Shown here piece after piece: positions 1-8,043 of a stretch of DNA of 64,000 nucleotides. The position numbers were made by a program, and so were the translations under genes. Every line of letters starts with the position of its first letter. Position 1 is the first letter of the stretch. The stretch lies in contig JAFRBA010000202.1 in assembly GCA_017405115.1 (NCBI GenBank), positions 14,716-78,715 of the forward strand, given 5' to 3'. Source of the stretch: Kiritimatiellia bacterium (GTDB lineage Bacteria; Verrucomicrobiota; Kiritimatiellia; RFP12; UBA1067). The notes under the pieces were generated by a model, which saw only the letters and a list, made by a program, of their open reading frames with translations, was not told where the DNA came from and did no database searches.

Positions 1-43
1 GCCAAGGTGGTTGTCGCGGGTTCGAGTCCCGTTCCTCGCTCCA
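1..43 (+). tRNA. tRNA-Gly (GCC), 5' part missing
   Basis: The window opens exactly at the anticodon GCC. It is followed by AA, the 3' half of the anticodon stem, a 5-nt variable loop, a T arm with a TTCGAGT loop, a 7-nt acceptor strand, discriminator T and encoded CCA at 41-43. A U73 discriminator is usual for bacterial tRNA-Gly. The 5' half lies outside the window. Confidence 0.9.
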
Positions 44-59
44 GAGAACGATGTGAGAT

Positions 60-136
60 GGGGGCGTAGCTCAGCTGGCTAGAGCAAGTGACTCTTAATC
101 ACTGGGTCCAGGGTTCGAATCCCTGCGCCCCTACCA
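60..136 (+). tRNA. tRNA-Lys (CTT)
   Basis: A complete cloverleaf: 7-bp acceptor (first pair G-U), D arm GCTC/GAGC, anticodon stem AGTGA/TCACT with CTT in the loop, T arm with a TTCGAAT loop, and encoded CCA at 134-136. It sits 16 nt after the tRNA-Gly, so a shared transcript is likely. Confidence 0.95.
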
Positions 137-151
137 TCTCAAGCGCGTGCT

Positions 152-227
<76 letters not shown>

Positions 228-240
228 AGAAATCCCAAGA

Positions 241-270
241 AAAGCCCGTAAATCGGGCCTTTTTTGTTTT
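241..270 (+). terminator. Intrinsic terminator of the tRNA cluster
   Basis: Stem GCCCG/CGGGC (244-248 and 254-258) with a 5-nt loop, followed by a T-rich run (TTTTTTGTTTT). It lies 16 nt after tRNA-Phe and fits the end of the tRNA transcript. Confidence 0.8.
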
Positions 271-329
271 AGGGCGGTTGGAGCATGATTGTTGCCGATT
301 GCTCTTGATTGCATATGATGTGCATGAAA

Positions 330-359
330 GATGGACAAAAGATGGACAAAGATGGACAA
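330..359. repeat. Three direct repeats of GATGGACAA
   Basis: GATGGACAA occurs at 330, 341 and 351, about one helical turn apart, between the tRNA terminator and the 3' end of the HTH gene. The phasing could suit binding of a recombination or regulatory protein, but that is only an inference. Confidence 0.6.
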
Positions 360-363
360 GCCC

Positions 364-705
364 CTACTCCTCTCCATGTCCCTTGCCGGTCTCTGGCGAG
401 TCTTGCTTGCCGAAGTCGCGGACGGACTTCAACGTCACTCCTATCGCTCTCGTCTTCCCCGGCGGGATGACGGGGGTTAGAAGTCCACCCCTGATGTATC
501 GTTCGATGGTCGGCTTGGACTTGTCGAGCGTCGCCGCCGCCTTTGCGATACTCACAACCTCGTCCCCGTTCTGCTCGCGGAGTATGTTGGCGACCGTGTA
601 CGAATCATTCATCGCGAATTGCATGATGCCTTCACGGTGCTCTTCCGATATTGTCGGGTCGAGGTCAAGAATCGCCCGGATTGCCGATATTGCCTTGCTT
701 AACAT
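364..705 (-). CDS. Small HTH DNA-binding protein
   Basis: A 113-residue protein. Residues 50-100 look like a MerR/excisionase-type helix-turn-helix: SIAKAAATL, then KPTIERYIRGGLLTP, then a basic stretch. I chose the start at 705 because a GGAG lies 5 nt upstream; a longer frame to 738 has no ribosome site. It lies downstream of the terminator at 757-802, so it is probably transcribed separately from the operon to its right. The position beside a tRNA cluster suits an island regulator or excisionase, but no integrase is visible. Confidence 0.6.
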   Translation of the reverse strand: MLSKAISAIRAILDLDPTISEEHREGIMQFAMNDSYTVANILREQNGDEVVSIAKAAATLDKSKPTIERYIRGGLLTPVIPPGKTRAIGVTLKSVRDFGKQDSPETGKGHGEE

Positions 706-756
706 CTTGCTCCAATGCACATGAGTTGTCCGACTCATGCCTGGAAGTCAAGCAAG

Positions 757-802
757 AGAAAAAAACAACCCTCGCGCGCGCGTATGACGCAGTGCGCGAG
801 GG
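757..802 (-). terminator. Terminator of the five-gene minus-strand operon
   Basis: A GC-rich inverted repeat, CCCTCGCGC/GCGCGAGGG (769-777 and 794-802). Read on the minus strand it is followed by GTTGTTTTTTTCT. This is a strong intrinsic terminator for the operon transcribed from about 3108 down to 820. Confidence 0.8.
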
Positions 803-819
803 TAGGATAGAACGACAGA

Positions 820-1134
820 CTACTTGCCTACCCTATCCGAAGCGGCCATCCTAAGGAAATACTCCTTCTGCTTGGGGTGAAAGCAGTCGTATTCAGCGAG
901 CCAAAGCCAGTCCTCCTTCTTCATCCCCTCCATTATCATGGGCATGTCGGGGTCTGGTCCGTCTGGTGGCTCATCCTCGCTCTCCGATGCGGCAAACTCA
1001 CCCTCAAGCCACCGCTTCGCCCCTACCGGCGCGGACTTGTACAAATCCCGCCAGTATTCATTCTCCATGAACGCATCAAGTCCCTTCTGGAACTTCTCTA
1101 TCTGTGCCTTTATCTTCTCCGTGGGATTGCCCAT
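820..1134 (-). CDS. Orphan paralog family, member 4
   Basis: A 104-residue soluble, acidic protein with no family I recognise. Residues 20-46 carry the signature shared with three operon partners (F-M-x4-W-x2-LY, then A-P-x-G-AK). A second shared segment (GMKKEDWLWLAEY) lies near residue 75, after an acidic proline-rich linker. ATG at 1134 is preceded by AAAGGG; a TTG 15 nt upstream is the alternative start. It is the last gene before the terminator. Function unknown. Confidence 0.7.
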   Translation of the reverse strand: MGNPTEKIKAQIEKFQKGLDAFMENEYWRDLYKSAPVGAKRWLEGEFAASESEDEPPDGPDPDMPMIMEGMKKEDWLWLAEYDCFHPKQKEYFLRMAASDRVGK

Positions 1135-1149
1135 AAGACCCTTTCTCAA

Positions 1150-1491
1150 TCACAAAAGCCACGAGCCGAACTTTACCTCCGGCTTCCCCTGCATCTTGCT
1201 CCGCGCTATGTACAGCCCAAGCGCCTCCGCATGCCCGGCATTGGCAAGCACATAGCCCCAGGATTCGTCGTCCATCGTGTGGTATATCCGATCCCGCTCC
1301 TCGTCCGTTCCTATGCCTGCCATGTCCACCTGACCATCCTTGGCCACTGTGCCAAGCAACGTCATGGCAAACATCAAACGGTAGTAGGACTTCGCACCTT
1401 CGGGTGCATCGCCGTACCGTTCCTTCCACTGGGGCTTGGACATAAAGATGCCCACTCCCTTGTCCTCCAGTTTCTGTAGTGTCGTAGTCAT
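1150..1491 (-). CDS. Orphan paralog family, member 3
   Basis: A 113-residue protein with no recognised domain. It carries the shared module F-M-x4-W-x3-Y-x2-APEGAK at residues 16-34 and the second segment (TMDDESWGYVLANAG) near residues 71-85. Its ATG overlaps the TGA of the upstream paralog (ATGA), with GGGGA as the ribosome site, so the two are translationally coupled. There is no signal peptide or membrane segment. Confidence 0.7.
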   Translation of the reverse strand: MTTTLQKLEDKGVGIFMSKPQWKERYGDAPEGAKSYYRLMFAMTLLGTVAKDGQVDMAGIGTDEERDRIYHTMDDESWGYVLANAGHAEALGLYIARSKMQGKPEVKFGSWLL

Positions 1492-1790
1492 TCCCCATTC
1501 TCTCGCTTATGGGCCGCAAACATAAGCCTCTTGATTTTTGCCCGTTCGTACCCATTGGTAGAGACGCCCAAGAGCTCCGCAAGCGCCTCGAAGGACATCT
1601 TCTCCTCGTACTCGTGGGCCTCCTTCGCAACAGCATCTCTATCTTCGCCTATCTCATCGGCCACTGAAAAAAGAAACGAGAGGTCGTACCATCCCTTTGC
1701 GCTCGGAGACAGCCCCTCGTATAGTCCCTTCCAGTATGGGTTCTTAAGAAACATTGCCCTCGCCTGATCTATTTTTTCTTTCGCCGCCAT
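1488..1790 (-). CDS. Orphan paralog family, member 2
   Basis: A 100-residue protein. Residues 13-40 show the family module: FLKNPYWKGLYEGLSPSAK followed by a hydrophobic LSFLF stretch. The second segment is KMSFEALAELLG near residues 65-77. ATG 1790 was chosen over TTG 1796 because AAGGAG lies 9 nt upstream of it. It may be cytoplasmic and helical. Function unknown. Confidence 0.7.
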   Translation of the reverse strand: MAAKEKIDQARAMFLKNPYWKGLYEGLSPSAKGWYDLSFLFSVADEIGEDRDAVAKEAHEYEEKMSFEALAELLGVSTNGYERAKIKRLMFAAHKRENGE

Positions 1791-1808
1791 AAACAATTTC
1801 TCCTTACC

Positions 1809-2093
1809 TTAGTTCTCGCCTTCATCATCGAAGAAGTGTTCCTTGTCGTCCGAGGCTTCGTATTCCCCAAGCCTTTCCACCATGCCGGGCAGCATCGTCC
1901 TTCCGAGTTCCCTGCACTGCCGCCCGATGGAGTCCTCTTCCATCGGGATGTCGGTGTCGTCCTCGTGCCGGAGGCGAAGTTCGAGTATGTCGTGCTGGTA
2001 GTCGGGACGGTCTCCGGGGCCGTCCAGCATATACACCATTTCGTCAAGGGACATCTTGGAAGTGTCCATCGCGAGTATTTCCTGCAGTGTCAT
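1809..2093 (-). CDS. Acidic orphan protein of the paralog operon
   Basis: A 94-residue, strongly acidic protein. Only the second shared segment is recognisable (KMSLDEMVYMLDG near residues 13-25). The W/Y module of its neighbours is absent. The start at 2093 has AAGGAG 8 nt upstream; a longer frame to 2225 lacks a ribosome site and overlaps the upstream gene. It may be a shortened family member or a partner. Confidence 0.65.
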   Translation of the reverse strand: MTLQEILAMDTSKMSLDEMVYMLDGPGDRPDYQHDILELRLRHEDDTDIPMEEDSIGRQCRELGRTMLPGMVERLGEYEASDDKEHFFDDEGEN

Positions 2094-2121
2094 CGTTTGA
2101 ATCTCCTTGTCTTGCGGTGAA

Positions 2122-2907
2122 TCACCGAGTGCCTTGCTCCCTGTCCTCGCGAAGCGTCTGCCGTTTGAGCCGCTGGGCTTCGGTCTCTTCGCCGTCGATT
2201 TCCTCCGGGTGGTACTCCGTCTCAATCGGTTCCGCGACGAATGTGTAGCCCTGTAGCTTCTTGAAGCAGTCCCAGAGGGCGGCTATCTGGAACGGCTTGC
2301 CCCATTCGGCATCCTTGTTTAGGAATCGTACGGCCACCCTGACGTACATCCATTCTTCTTTCGGGAATGTCCGCACTTCGTGGAGCTCCGCAGTGGCGAG
2401 AATGTCCTCAAGGAATGCTGCGAGCGGGTCGTGCGCCCTTGTGAGGACGGGCTCGAAGTCTTCGATTATGCCCCTCTTGGTGTCGTCCCCGTAGTGGTGG
2501 CAATCGTACTTGCCCTGATCGCGAAGGAACTTGAAGAACTGGTCGTAGGTCATGTACTTCGACTGCGGATTGCTCCGTGCCTCGACGAGCTCCCGGTAGT
2601 GCTTGGCGACGGCGAGCAGTCTGGTGTTGTCTGCTAGGAATGCAAGGTCTTCGACACTCATGCGGCTTTCGAGTTCGTCACGGTAGTCGCTGTACCGGAT
2701 GAACCGGTCGTAATCCACGGGATCGCTTTTGCCGAAGAGAGAGAACCAGAACGAGAGTTCAAGCCTCCGCCTTGCTCCCTCCGGGGCAACATCGTAGAGT
2801 GCCGCCCACTCTCCGCTCTTGAGGAATGCGGTCTTAGCCTCCTCGAGTTCCTTTTGTCCGAACGGAAACTTGGGCAACTGCCCGCCGTTGCTGATGGTCT
2901 GCGTCAT
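2122..2907 (-). CDS. Orphan paralog family, member 1 (long form)
   Basis: A 261-residue protein, first in the operon. Residues 15-45 hold the family module (FLKSGEWAALYDVAPEGAR, then LSFWFSLF), followed by RMSVEDLAFLADN. The C-terminal 140 residues are unique and end in a charged tail. The start at 2907 was chosen because AAGGAG lies 8 nt upstream; an in-frame extension to 3057 has no ribosome site. The promoter at 3115-3123 leaves a leader of about 200 nt. Function unknown. Confidence 0.7.
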   Translation of the reverse strand: MTQTISNGGQLPKFPFGQKELEEAKTAFLKSGEWAALYDVAPEGARRRLELSFWFSLFGKSDPVDYDRFIRYSDYRDELESRMSVEDLAFLADNTRLLAVAKHYRELVEARSNPQSKYMTYDQFFKFLRDQGKYDCHHYGDDTKRGIIEDFEPVLTRAHDPLAAFLEDILATAELHEVRTFPKEEWMYVRVAVRFLNKDAEWGKPFQIAALWDCFKKLQGYTFVAEPIETEYHPEEIDGEETEAQRLKRQTLREDREQGTR

Positions 2908-3114
2908 CGTTTGCCTCTCCTTCGTCAAGGTTCTCAAGAGGGGGACAATCCCCGCAAACGATCGGCCGCCCACCTTGCATATCAAGACGAGCGGCCTGCT
3001 CGGAACATGTTTCCCTTTCGGGCACATCGCCTCTCGGCTACCACCGTGGTGTTCCAACTCGGTTGGTGCGACTCGCCTTTCGGCTCATCGTCTCCTGATG
3101 TCTTGACGGTGTGT

Positions 3115-3123
3115 ATTATACCA
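3115..3123 (-). promoter_or_regulatory. Extended -10 promoter of the paralog operon
   Basis: Read on the minus strand this is TGGTATAAT, identical to the -10 box used throughout the window. Transcription would start near 3108, giving a leader of about 200 nt before the ATG at 2907. The leader contains GGCCGC/GCGGCC repeats able to pair. No obvious -35 box. Confidence 0.65.
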
Positions 3124-3209
3124 TATTTCGCGGCGGATTGGTAGGGGGCAAAACAGGCTCGAAAACAGACGGGAAATATAGAAAAATTGTTCGTAGGGCG
3201 ATAAAGGTC

Positions 3210-3239
3210 TTGATTTATGCTTATGGTTTATGTTATAAT
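3210..3239 (+). promoter_or_regulatory. Promoter of the AT-rich gene trio
   Basis: TTGATT, an 18-bp spacer, then TATAAT, about 105 nt before the ATG at 3345. It diverges from the minus-strand promoter at 3115-3123, so 2908-3344 is a two-way control region. I see no other feature in that gap. Confidence 0.6.
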
Positions 3240-3344
3240 ACAATACCGTCAGGCGGGTTAAAGGAGACGGTAAGAGCAGCGAGTGTTGATTCGACCTATA
3301 ACTAAAACCTAAGTGCTGACGCATATAAGTAAATAAGGAAGGCA

Positions 3345-3716
3345 ATGAAAAATAGGAACACGAATAGAGTAGAAAGAAACAACGATAAAAATCTTCCAGC
3401 TCTTCAACGGAATAAAATCAAGCGAGACCTGGCACAATCGTTTGTTAATGCGAGATGTGCCAATATGGCTGTCATGGAAGGTAAGGCTGAATGGTCTTAC
3501 TTCATTCAGCAAGGCGAGAGAACCGCTAAGGTCATAGAGGAATCAATGGCATCGGGCGATAATGAACTTATAAATATCGCACGTTGGGCCAAAGATGGCC
3601 TTATGTCAATGGCTTGCCTTGCGAAAGCAACAAAAGTTTTAATTCCAATCTGGATGGAGACGATGCCAAAGGAGTTGAGAGAAAATCTCGAGTCTACGGT
3701 TGTAGCAACAAGATAA
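3345..3716 (+). CDS. Orphan protein, AT-rich gene
   Basis: A 123-residue protein with a basic, Asn-rich N-terminus and a mostly helical remainder. AAGGAAGG lies just before the ATG. I recognise no domain. The gene is AT-rich with many A-ending codons, unlike the GC-rich core. First of three plus-strand orphans, probably co-transcribed with the gene 22 nt downstream. Confidence 0.6.
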   Translation: MKNRNTNRVERNNDKNLPALQRNKIKRDLAQSFVNARCANMAVMEGKAEWSYFIQQGERTAKVIEESMASGDNELINIARWAKDGLMSMACLAKATKVLIPIWMETMPKELRENLESTVVATR

Positions 3717-3738
3717 GTTAGAAATAAAGGAGTTCTAA

Positions 3739-4077
3739 ATGCAAGCAAAAACCATAGACGAGGCAATAAAGAAAGGAGCCGTCATGATTTATGGAGCTGA
3801 CTGGATGGCGATTAAAGATAGTAACGATAATGCGATTGCGAAAGCCATACTGCTGGTGGTTCGTGATTGTTGGAACCAAGATGTTCAAGATGAGCTTGGC
3901 AATGGTTTTCTCGGCGAACCAAAGGATCGATCTGATGAAGTTTCGAGAGAACATCCCGGAGAGATTGCTATCATATATCGTCTTCTTATGCAATCTAATA
4001 GGAATGCACGTAAGGCGTATATTCGAAACAACTCTGCCCTAAAAAAGGCGATTGATAAGTTAAGCATAAAGGCGTGA
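3739..4077 (+). CDS. Orphan protein, AT-rich gene
   Basis: A 112-residue, mixed-charge soluble protein. The ATG is preceded by AAAGGAG at good spacing. No catalytic motif or known family is apparent. It follows the preceding orphan by 22 nt in the same orientation, so a two-gene operon is likely. Base composition suggests the same foreign source as its neighbour. Confidence 0.6.
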   Translation: MQAKTIDEAIKKGAVMIYGADWMAIKDSNDNAIAKAILLVVRDCWNQDVQDELGNGFLGEPKDRSDEVSREHPGEIAIIYRLLMQSNRNARKAYIRNNSALKKAIDKLSIKA

Positions 4078-4105
4078 GAGTTGGCATAGTCTGTTTGATG
4101 TCTTG

Positions 4106-4127
4106 CGGGATATCCCGTAGGATATCC
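4106..4127. promoter_or_regulatory. Tandem GGATATCC palindromes
   Basis: A perfect 12-bp palindrome CGGGATATCCCG (4106-4117) is followed two bases later by a second, GGATATCC (4120-4127). They lie between two orphan genes and could be an operator. No regulator has been linked to them. Confidence 0.4.
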
Positions 4128-4197
4128 AACATGAAACCAAGCCTAAAACAAAATAGAACTTGAAATCATAAAAGAGAAATTGGAAAAAGAAAGAGAA

Positions 4198-4587
4198 ATG
4201 CCATCATACACTCCACAAGATAGACCGCCATCTGGCGGTGATCCTGCTGTGAGGAGGCTGGATCCGAGTGTTGCTGTTGTTGATGTGCCGCTCAATTGGC
4301 CACATGGAGAAGACAATACGGTGCCGTACACACCACCGCCGGAGGACTATGAAAAAGTGGTAGAGGCGTCTTTAGGCGTCCCCGTTGCCAAACTTGGTGT
4401 GCTTGCCAAGATGGAAGTTGAGCGGATATACTTTGAAGGTCTTTGCGGAGGGGCTAGGGGACACACCAAGAAAGCAACTCCGTTCAAGAATTGGGTTGCG
4501 TATGTGGTCAAGTGTCTTTGGACAGCATACAACAATGGGCTTCTTCGCGGCTGCCGTCAACCTAAGACGGTCGTTGTCAAGGAGTGA
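4198..4587 (+). CDS. Orphan Pro-rich protein
   Basis: A 129-residue protein. The first 50 residues are rich in Pro, Asp and Gly and look disordered. The rest is more ordered and ends in a basic tail. I chose ATG 4198; a TTG at 4180 would add six residues. The ribosome site is weak (GAAAGAGA). No recognised family. Confidence 0.5.
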   Translation: MPSYTPQDRPPSGGDPAVRRLDPSVAVVDVPLNWPHGEDNTVPYTPPPEDYEKVVEASLGVPVAKLGVLAKMEVERIYFEGLCGGARGHTKKATPFKNWVAYVVKCLWTAYNNGLLRGCRQPKTVVVKE

Positions 4588-5190
4588 GAGAGTAGGGTTA
4601 TCGAGAGAACGGCGACTATACGGGACGACATCGGGTTCTCGCTTTTGAGCAGCGATTGGTGAGATCCATCCGCGGCTGCGGAAGTGTCGTTTATTGTGGT
4701 GCTTCTCAAGAGCCGTTATAGAGGGGCGCTGTCGCTTTCGGGGCTTGGAATGGAGAAGGAGCCGTCCAGCCTGCCCGGAGGGCTTGTAGGCCCCTCCTGG
4801 TGCGGCTATGGCGATGTTGTGGGCGGCGACGGCGATGACGGCGGTAGACGACAACTTCCCGACGACGGGCGACGGGTAGGCGAGCCGGAATTATGGTATA
4901 ATATGGCTGTCGAGCCGGTTGAATGCCGGTGAAGACCAAACTTCGGGAGGGGGCGGGGGAGAAATCCCGTCAACGACCGGGGTGGGTAAGCCGTTTGTCC
5001 GAAATAGTTCCACATTTCAAAGCAAGAGCGGCACATGGGTAGTAATACCCCCGCATGGGGTGTACTATGCCTTGTGCAATCTTGCTAGCCCGTGGAACGG
5101 CTACGGACAGGTGCATGGGAAACAGGTACACCCCGCCATCATGTACGGAACGGTCCGCGGCTGTCAAGGGTGGCAGGCTTGGATAGCACG
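4588..5190 (+). other. Non-coding stretch with the hsd promoter and long leader
   Basis: I see no convincing gene here. TGGTATAAT at 4894-4902 is a good extended -10 box, so the hsd mRNA would carry a leader of about 280 nt. The leader has several short inverted repeats (for example TACCCC/GGGGTGTA near 5046-5067) and a 39-codon reading frame at 4925-5044 beginning MPVKTKLREG that I cannot assign. No known riboswitch consensus was recognised. Confidence 0.5.
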
Positions 5191-6807
5191 ATGGCGAAGA
5201 GCGAGACAGCGGCGAATGTGCAGACGGCGGAGAAGCCGACACTTCGCAACGAGCGAGCGGAGGTCCACAAGGCCATTTGGAAGATTGCCGACGACTTGCG
5301 GGGCAAGGTGACGGGTTGGAACTTCATGATCTATGTCCTCGGCACCATCTTCTATCGCTTCATCTCGGAGAAGCTTGAATGCGGCATGAATGACGATCAG
5401 CGGCGGGCGGGAGCGGGGGCCGACTTCTCCTACGGAAACCTTCCCGACAAGATGGCGGCGGCGGCGAAAGGCATAATCCTCAAGAAGTTCGGCTACTACA
5501 TCCCGCCTTCGCACCTCTTCCGCAATGTCCGCGAGAAGGAGCGGGACAATCCCGACCTCAACATCTTCCTTGGCGATGCCCTTGCCGCGATAGAAGAATC
5601 CACCAAGGGGACGGAGACGGAGGCGGACTTCAAGGGCTTGTTCGCCGGCATGGACTTCAACAACTCGCAAATCCTCGGCGATACGGTGCCGGAGCGGAAC
5701 AAGTACATAGTCAAGATACTCGACGGAATAGCGAGCATGGAACTTGGCGGATTCAACGAACATTCCATTGACGTGTTCGGTGATGCCTACGAGTTTTTGA
5801 TGACGATGTATGCCTCCAATGCCGGGAAGTCCGGCGGAGAGTTCTTCACTCCGCAGCAGGTGTCACGGCTCCTCGCCCTTATCGCGACGAGGGGGAAGAA
5901 GAAGATTTTGAATGTCTACGACCCCGCATGCGGCTCGGGCTCGCTCCTCATGCAGGTCGCAAAGGTAATCGGCAAGGACAATGTGACGGATGGCTTCTAC
6001 GGGCAGGAGACGGAGCCGACCACACACCGCCTATGCCGCATGAACCTCTTTCTCCACGGCATATCCCCGCACAAGTTCGACATTCACAAAGGCGACACTC
6101 TTCTTGCGCCAAGCGAGTTCCACAAGAGCCGCAAGCCATTTGAGGTGGCCGTCTCGAATCCTCCATACGGAACCAAATGGGACGGTGATTCCAATCCGCT
6201 CCTTGTGAGTGACGAGCGGTTTGCCCCGGCGGGAGCACTAGCACCAAAGAAGGCGGCCGACTATGCCTTTATCATGCATGCCCTGTCTTGGCTTGCCGTC
6301 AATGGCACGGCGGCGATAGTGTGCTTCCCCGGCATTTTCTATCGTGGCGGTGCAGAGCAACGAATACGGAAGTATCTCGTCGATAACAATTATGTCGATG
6401 CAGTCATAGACCTTGCATCCAATCTTTTCTTTGGAAATTCAATAGCCGTCACGATACTTGTTCTTCGCAAGAACAAGATGAATGACAACACGGTTCTTTT
6501 TGTGAACGGAAAGGATCAGTTCATCAAGACCGGCAAGAACAAGAACTTGTTGACGGAAGAGAACATTGACAATCTGTTTCGGCTATATTGCGACCGAAAA
6601 GATGTGCCGTATCGGGCGAAGGTCGTACCGTGTGATACAATCGCGGCAAATGAATACAATCTTTCCGTGCCTACCTATGTCGAGGCCGAGCCGCCACCGC
6701 CTCCCAAACCGATAGAAGAGCTAAATGCGGAAATTGATGGCATAGTCAAACGACAGAATGTAGCTCGTGCGAAAATCAAGGAGCTAATCGCGGAGATTTC
6801 GTCATGA
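5191..6807 (+). CDS. hsdM: Type I restriction-modification, DNA methyltransferase subunit
   Basis: A 538-residue protein that methylates adenine N6 as part of the HsdM2S complex. The N-terminal helical HsdM_N region covers about residues 25-165. The SAM-binding motif DPACGSGS is near residue 243 and the catalytic NPPY near 322. ATG 5191 is preferred because family similarity begins just after it; in-frame codons back to 5092 look like leader. The ribosome site is weak. It overlaps hsdS by ATGA, so the two are translationally coupled. Confidence 0.92.
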   Translation: MAKSETAANVQTAEKPTLRNERAEVHKAIWKIADDLRGKVTGWNFMIYVLGTIFYRFISEKLECGMNDDQRRAGAGADFSYGNLPDKMAAAAKGIILKKFGYYIPPSHLFRNVREKERDNPDLNIFLGDALAAIEESTKGTETEADFKGLFAGMDFNNSQILGDTVPERNKYIVKILDGIASMELGGFNEHSIDVFGDAYEFLMTMYASNAGKSGGEFFTPQQVSRLLALIATRGKKKILNVYDPACGSGSLLMQVAKVIGKDNVTDGFYGQETEPTTHRLCRMNLFLHGISPHKFDIHKGDTLLAPSEFHKSRKPFEVAVSNPPYGTKWDGDSNPLLVSDERFAPAGALAPKKAADYAFIMHALSWLAVNGTAAIVCFPGIFYRGGAEQRIRKYLVDNNYVDAVIDLASNLFFGNSIAVTILVLRKNKMNDNTVLFVNGKDQFIKTGKNKNLLTEENIDNLFRLYCDRKDVPYRAKVVPCDTIAANEYNLSVPTYVEAEPPPPPKPIEELNAEIDGIVKRQNVARAKIKELIAEISS

Positions 6808-8039
6808 GCCGTCTTTCGGAGTTGATGGCGGAATTTTGTCCAAATGGTGTGGACTATAAGCCGCTTGAAGAGATTGCCACAAGTTTTGCTCGCGGCAGCG
6901 GAATCAAAAGAGATGAGGTGACGGCAAAAGGTGTGCCTTGTGTCCGATATGGAGAGATATACACAACCTACAACATCGGCTTTGACACATGCATCTCACA
7001 TACTACATCCGAAGTCGCCAACCGAGCAAGATGTTTTGAGCATGGCGACATTCTCTTTGCAATCACAGGCGAGAAGATAGAGGACATAGCCAAATGCACC
7101 GCCTATCTGGGGCATGAAAAGTGCTATGCGGGTGGCGATGTTGTCGTGATGAAGCATGAGCAGAATCCAAAATATCTTGTTTATGCACTATCGACGGAAG
7201 CAGCTCAGAAGCAAAAAAGCAAGGGGAAAGTCAAGAGCAAGGTAGTTCATTCTAGTGTGCCGGCATTGAAGTCAATAGTCATCCCTATCCCGCCGCTCGC
7301 TGTGCAAGAGGAAATTGTACGACTTCTTGATGCCTATACAAACGAAGTCGAAACATTGACCGCAGAACTTGAGGCGGAACTTGCGGCACGGCGAAAGCAA
7401 TACGAGCAGTATAGGGATAAGTTGCTGACATTTGGGGACGATGTGGAGAGAAAGTCGCTGGGGAGTGTCGCTGAAATCTTCCGTGGAGGCTCCTTGCAAA
7501 AACGAGACTTTGTATCATCAGGTATTCCATGTATTCATTACGGCCAAATTTATACAAGCTTTGGTGTCTGGACGGACAAGCCGCTATCATACATGGCTTC
7601 CGAGAAAGCTACAAATCAAAAGTTTGCAAAATCAGGCGACATAATTATGGCGGTGACGAGCGAGACGGTGGAAGATGTTTGTAAATGTGTGGCTTGGATG
7701 GGGGACTCTCCTATCGCAATCAGTGGCCATACAGCAATTATTCAGCACAATCAAAATCCTAAATACCTCTCGTATTACTTTCACACCAGCCAGTTTGCCA
7801 CATTGAAAAGGCCATTGGCTCATGGTGTAAAAGTCATTGAAGTTACACCAGAAAAATTAAAAAGCATAGTCATCCCCCTCCCGCCACTCGCCGAGCAAAA
7901 GCGGATAGTTGAAATCCTCGACAAGTTCGATGCCTTATGCAATGACGAGACGGCGGGATTGACGGCGGAGATTGCCGCCCGAAAGAAGCAGTACGAATAC
8001 TGCCGCGACAAACTTCTAACCTTCAAGAAAGCGAGCTAA
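6804..8039 (+). CDS. hsdS: Type I restriction-modification, specificity subunit
   Basis: A 411-residue protein, normal length for the family. It has two target-recognition domains, each followed by a conserved helical spacer: PLAVQEEIV with ARRKQYEQYRDKLLTF, and PLAEQKRIV with ARKKQYEYCRDKLLTF. The two recognition domains resemble each other (for example VRYGEIYTTYN and IHYGQIYTSFG), which is unusual and suggests related half-sites. It starts inside the hsdM stop codon and ends 4 nt before hsdR. Confidence 0.92.
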   Translation: MSRLSELMAEFCPNGVDYKPLEEIATSFARGSGIKRDEVTAKGVPCVRYGEIYTTYNIGFDTCISHTTSEVANRARCFEHGDILFAITGEKIEDIAKCTAYLGHEKCYAGGDVVVMKHEQNPKYLVYALSTEAAQKQKSKGKVKSKVVHSSVPALKSIVIPIPPLAVQEEIVRLLDAYTNEVETLTAELEAELAARRKQYEQYRDKLLTFGDDVERKSLGSVAEIFRGGSLQKRDFVSSGIPCIHYGQIYTSFGVWTDKPLSYMASEKATNQKFAKSGDIIMAVTSETVEDVCKCVAWMGDSPIAISGHTAIIQHNQNPKYLSYYFHTSQFATLKRPLAHGVKVIEVTPEKLKSIVIPLPPLAEQKRIVEILDKFDALCNDETAGLTAEIAARKKQYEYCRDKLLTFKKAS

Positions 8040-8043
8040 AGCG

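Noticed and set aside
330..359. CRISPR-like repeat array
   Set aside because: Units are 9 bp with 1-2 bp spacers; no CRISPR array or cas gene is present in the window.
4903..5190. Cobalamin riboswitch or group II intron RNA in the hsd leader
   Set aside because: Some short pieces (GCCGGTGAA) resemble a cobalamin box, but the ordered consensus and a matching downstream gene are missing; no intron domain V was seen.
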